Shown: piece by piece, positions 4,875 through 6,021 of the stretch
How the letters are laid out: each line of letters opens with the position of its first letter
Numbering within the stretch: position 1 is the stretch's first letter
Source of the DNA: Neptuniibacter sp.
Lineage (GTDB): Bacteria; Pseudomonadota; Gammaproteobacteria; Pseudomonadales; Balneatricaceae
Reading direction: 5' to 3'
DNA: 6,021 bases
Assembly (NCBI GenBank): GCA_024686055.1
Contig: JAIBDV010000207.1
Coordinates: 1 to 6,021 of the forward strand
Translations under genes and position numbers: made by a program
Notes under the pieces: generated by a model
Told to the model about the DNA's origin: nothing
The model's database searches: none
Seen by the model: only the letters and a program-made list of their open reading frames with translations

Positions 4875-6021
4875 TTACTGGAAATCTTTGTATTTTTCCA
4901 AGTGACGTACTGGCTGAGACAGTGCATCACGGCGGAACGGGTCGCCCAGTTCACGTGTACACATGATCTCGATAACCGTTGTTACACGCTCTTCCATCTG
5001 CAGACGCAGCGCTTCTTTCAGGGCTGGACCAACATCTTCCAGCTTGTCGACAACGATGCCGTTAGCACCCATTGCCTGAGCGATGCCAGCAAAGCTCTGG
5101 TTTTCCAGTTCGCCTGCTACGAAACGACGGCTGTAGAAATCTACCTGGTTCTTCTTCTCTGCGCCCCACTGACGGTTGTGGAATACGATAGAGGTAACCG
5201 GGATGTCTTCACGTACACAGGTCATGATTTCCATCATGGACATGCCCCATGCGCCATCACCTGCGTAGGAGATGCCTGGACGATCTGGCGCTGCAACTTT
5301 GGCACCGATCATAGTTGGCAGTGCGTAGCCACAGTTACCGAAGGACATCGCTGCGAAGAATGAACGTGGACGTTCAAAACGCAGGTAGCTGTTGGATACG
5401 GAGTTGATGTTACCGATGTCAGTGGAGACCATCACATCAGCAGGCATCGCATTTTCCAGCTCACGCAGTACCTGACGTGGATGCAGGAAGCTGCCATCTT
5501 CGCCATTCTGCTCTTCGATCATGTCCAGAGAGTATTCGTCTTTCTCGTGGATCCACTCGTCCAGCTCTTTCTCCCATGCTGCTTTCTCAGCCGCAACCAG
5601 CGCTTCACGCTCTTCACGGTTTTCCAGACATTTAGGAGATTTGCCTTCCATCAGTGCCAGCAGTGCTTTAGCCGCTGCTTTTGCATCGCCGCAGATGCCC
5701 ACGTTGATTTTCTTAACCAGACCCAGCATCTTAGGATCGCAATCAACCTGGATGATTTTGGCGTCTTTTGGCCAGTAATCCATGCCGTGCTGTGGCAGTG
5801 TACCGAATGGACCCAGGCGAGTACCCAGAGCCAGTACAACGTCAGCTTTAGCGATCAGCTTCATACCTGCTTTGGAACCCTGGTAACCCAGAGGACCACA
5901 CCAGTTAGGGTGAGATGCCGGGAAGGAGTCATTGTGCAGGTAGGAGTTAACGACTGGCAGGCTCAGTGCTTCAGACAGTGCAATGGTTTCGTCCCATGCA
6001 TCGCCCAGTACAACACCACCA
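4875..6021 (-). CDS. xsc: Sulfoacetaldehyde acetyltransferase, C-terminal two thirds
   Basis: The reading frame is open to the right edge. The window holds 381 residues, and about 200 N-terminal residues of a protein that is usually near 590 lie beyond. It starts in the central domain (GGVVLGDAWDETIALSEAL) and runs through the C-terminal thiamine diphosphate domain, with GDG at visible residues 254-256 and Asn at 282 (GDG-X25-N). The stretches SFGNCGYALPTMIGAK and FHNRQWGAEKKNQVDFY are characteristic of Xsc as opposed to acetolactate synthase. It cleaves sulfoacetaldehyde with phosphate to acetyl phosphate and sulfite (EC 2.3.3.15), the desulfonation step for taurine and related sulfonates, in the cytoplasm. 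Codon choice appears biased to CTG, CGT and GGT, as in highly expressed genes. The internal Met at 5864 is not the start. pta follows downstream after a terminator. Confidence 0.95.
   Translation of the reverse strand, partial: GGVVLGDAWDETIALSEALSLPVVNSYLHNDSFPASHPNWCGPLGYQGSKAGMKLIAKADVVLALGTRLGPFGTLPQHGMDYWPKDAKIIQVDCDPKMLGLVKKINVGICGDAKAAAKALLALMEGKSPKCLENREEREALVAAEKAAWEKELDEWIHEKDEYSLDMIEEQNGEDGSFLHPRQVLRELENAMPADVMVSTDIGNINSVSNSYLRFERPRSFFAAMSFGNCGYALPTMIGAKVAAPDRPGISYAGDGAWGMSMMEIMTCVREDIPVTSIVFHNRQWGAEKKNQVDFYSRRFVAGELENQSFAGIAQAMGANGIVVDKLEDVGPALKEALRLQMEERVTTVIEIMCTRELGDPFRRDALSQPVRHLEKYKDFQ

Noticed and set aside
4902..5363. Plus-strand open frame opposite xsc
   Set aside because: Antisense shadow; the minus strand encodes the highly conserved Xsc thiamine diphosphate domain.
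4875..5864. A shorter gene starting at the Met at 5864
   Set aside because: The frame stays open to the right edge and encodes recognisable Xsc central-domain sequence upstream of this Met.

Overview
The window looks like chromosomal DNA of a marine-type gammaproteobacterium, perhaps Oceanospirillales-like. This rests on gene content (an xsc/pta sulfonate pathway, an RbgA-type GTPase, an EAL-HDOD protein), moderately GC-rich coding sequence, good Shine-Dalgarno sites and short intergenic gaps. The genus is inference. I see no insertion sequence, CRISPR array, tRNA or rRNA. Both end genes are cut by the window edge.

Layout, left to right. All genes are on the minus strand except one. (1) 1-402: N-terminal part of a flavin reductase-like flavoprotein. 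(2) 477-773: a small protein with two CDGSH [2Fe-2S] motifs, directly upstream of the flavin gene in transcription order. Its ribosome binding site lies inside a long imperfect hairpin (780-832). (3) 848-1123: an unrecognised, very basic 91-residue protein. Its start overlaps the stop of (4) by 4 bases. (4) 1120-2043: a circularly permuted GTPase of the YlqF/RbgA ribosome-assembly family. (5) 2044-2178: a compact divergent promoter region with back-to-back sigma70-like promoters and several repeats. (6) 2179-3399, plus strand: an EAL-HDOD signalling protein. (7) 3400-3563: a 3' hairpin and a strong terminator shared by converging genes. (8) 3564-4511: phosphate acetyltransferase. (9) 4512-4874: a 363-base gap with the xsc terminator, a near-perfect 18-base palindrome and an A-rich repeat at the pta ribosome binding site. 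(10) 4875-6021: sulfoacetaldehyde acetyltransferase (Xsc), missing its N-terminus.

How the genes work together. Xsc cleaves sulfoacetaldehyde with phosphate to acetyl phosphate and sulfite. Pta then moves the acetyl group to CoA, so the right end is the carbon-harvesting end of taurine-type sulfonate breakdown. The two genes appear to be separately transcribed. The GTPase and the basic protein form a translationally coupled pair, probably in ribosome assembly. The CDGSH protein and flavin reductase form a candidate redox pair. I found no clearly new multi-gene system. The most interesting leads are the hairpin over the CDGSH ribosome binding site, the NEET/flavin pairing, the coupled basic protein, and the control elements in front of pta and between the divergent genes.
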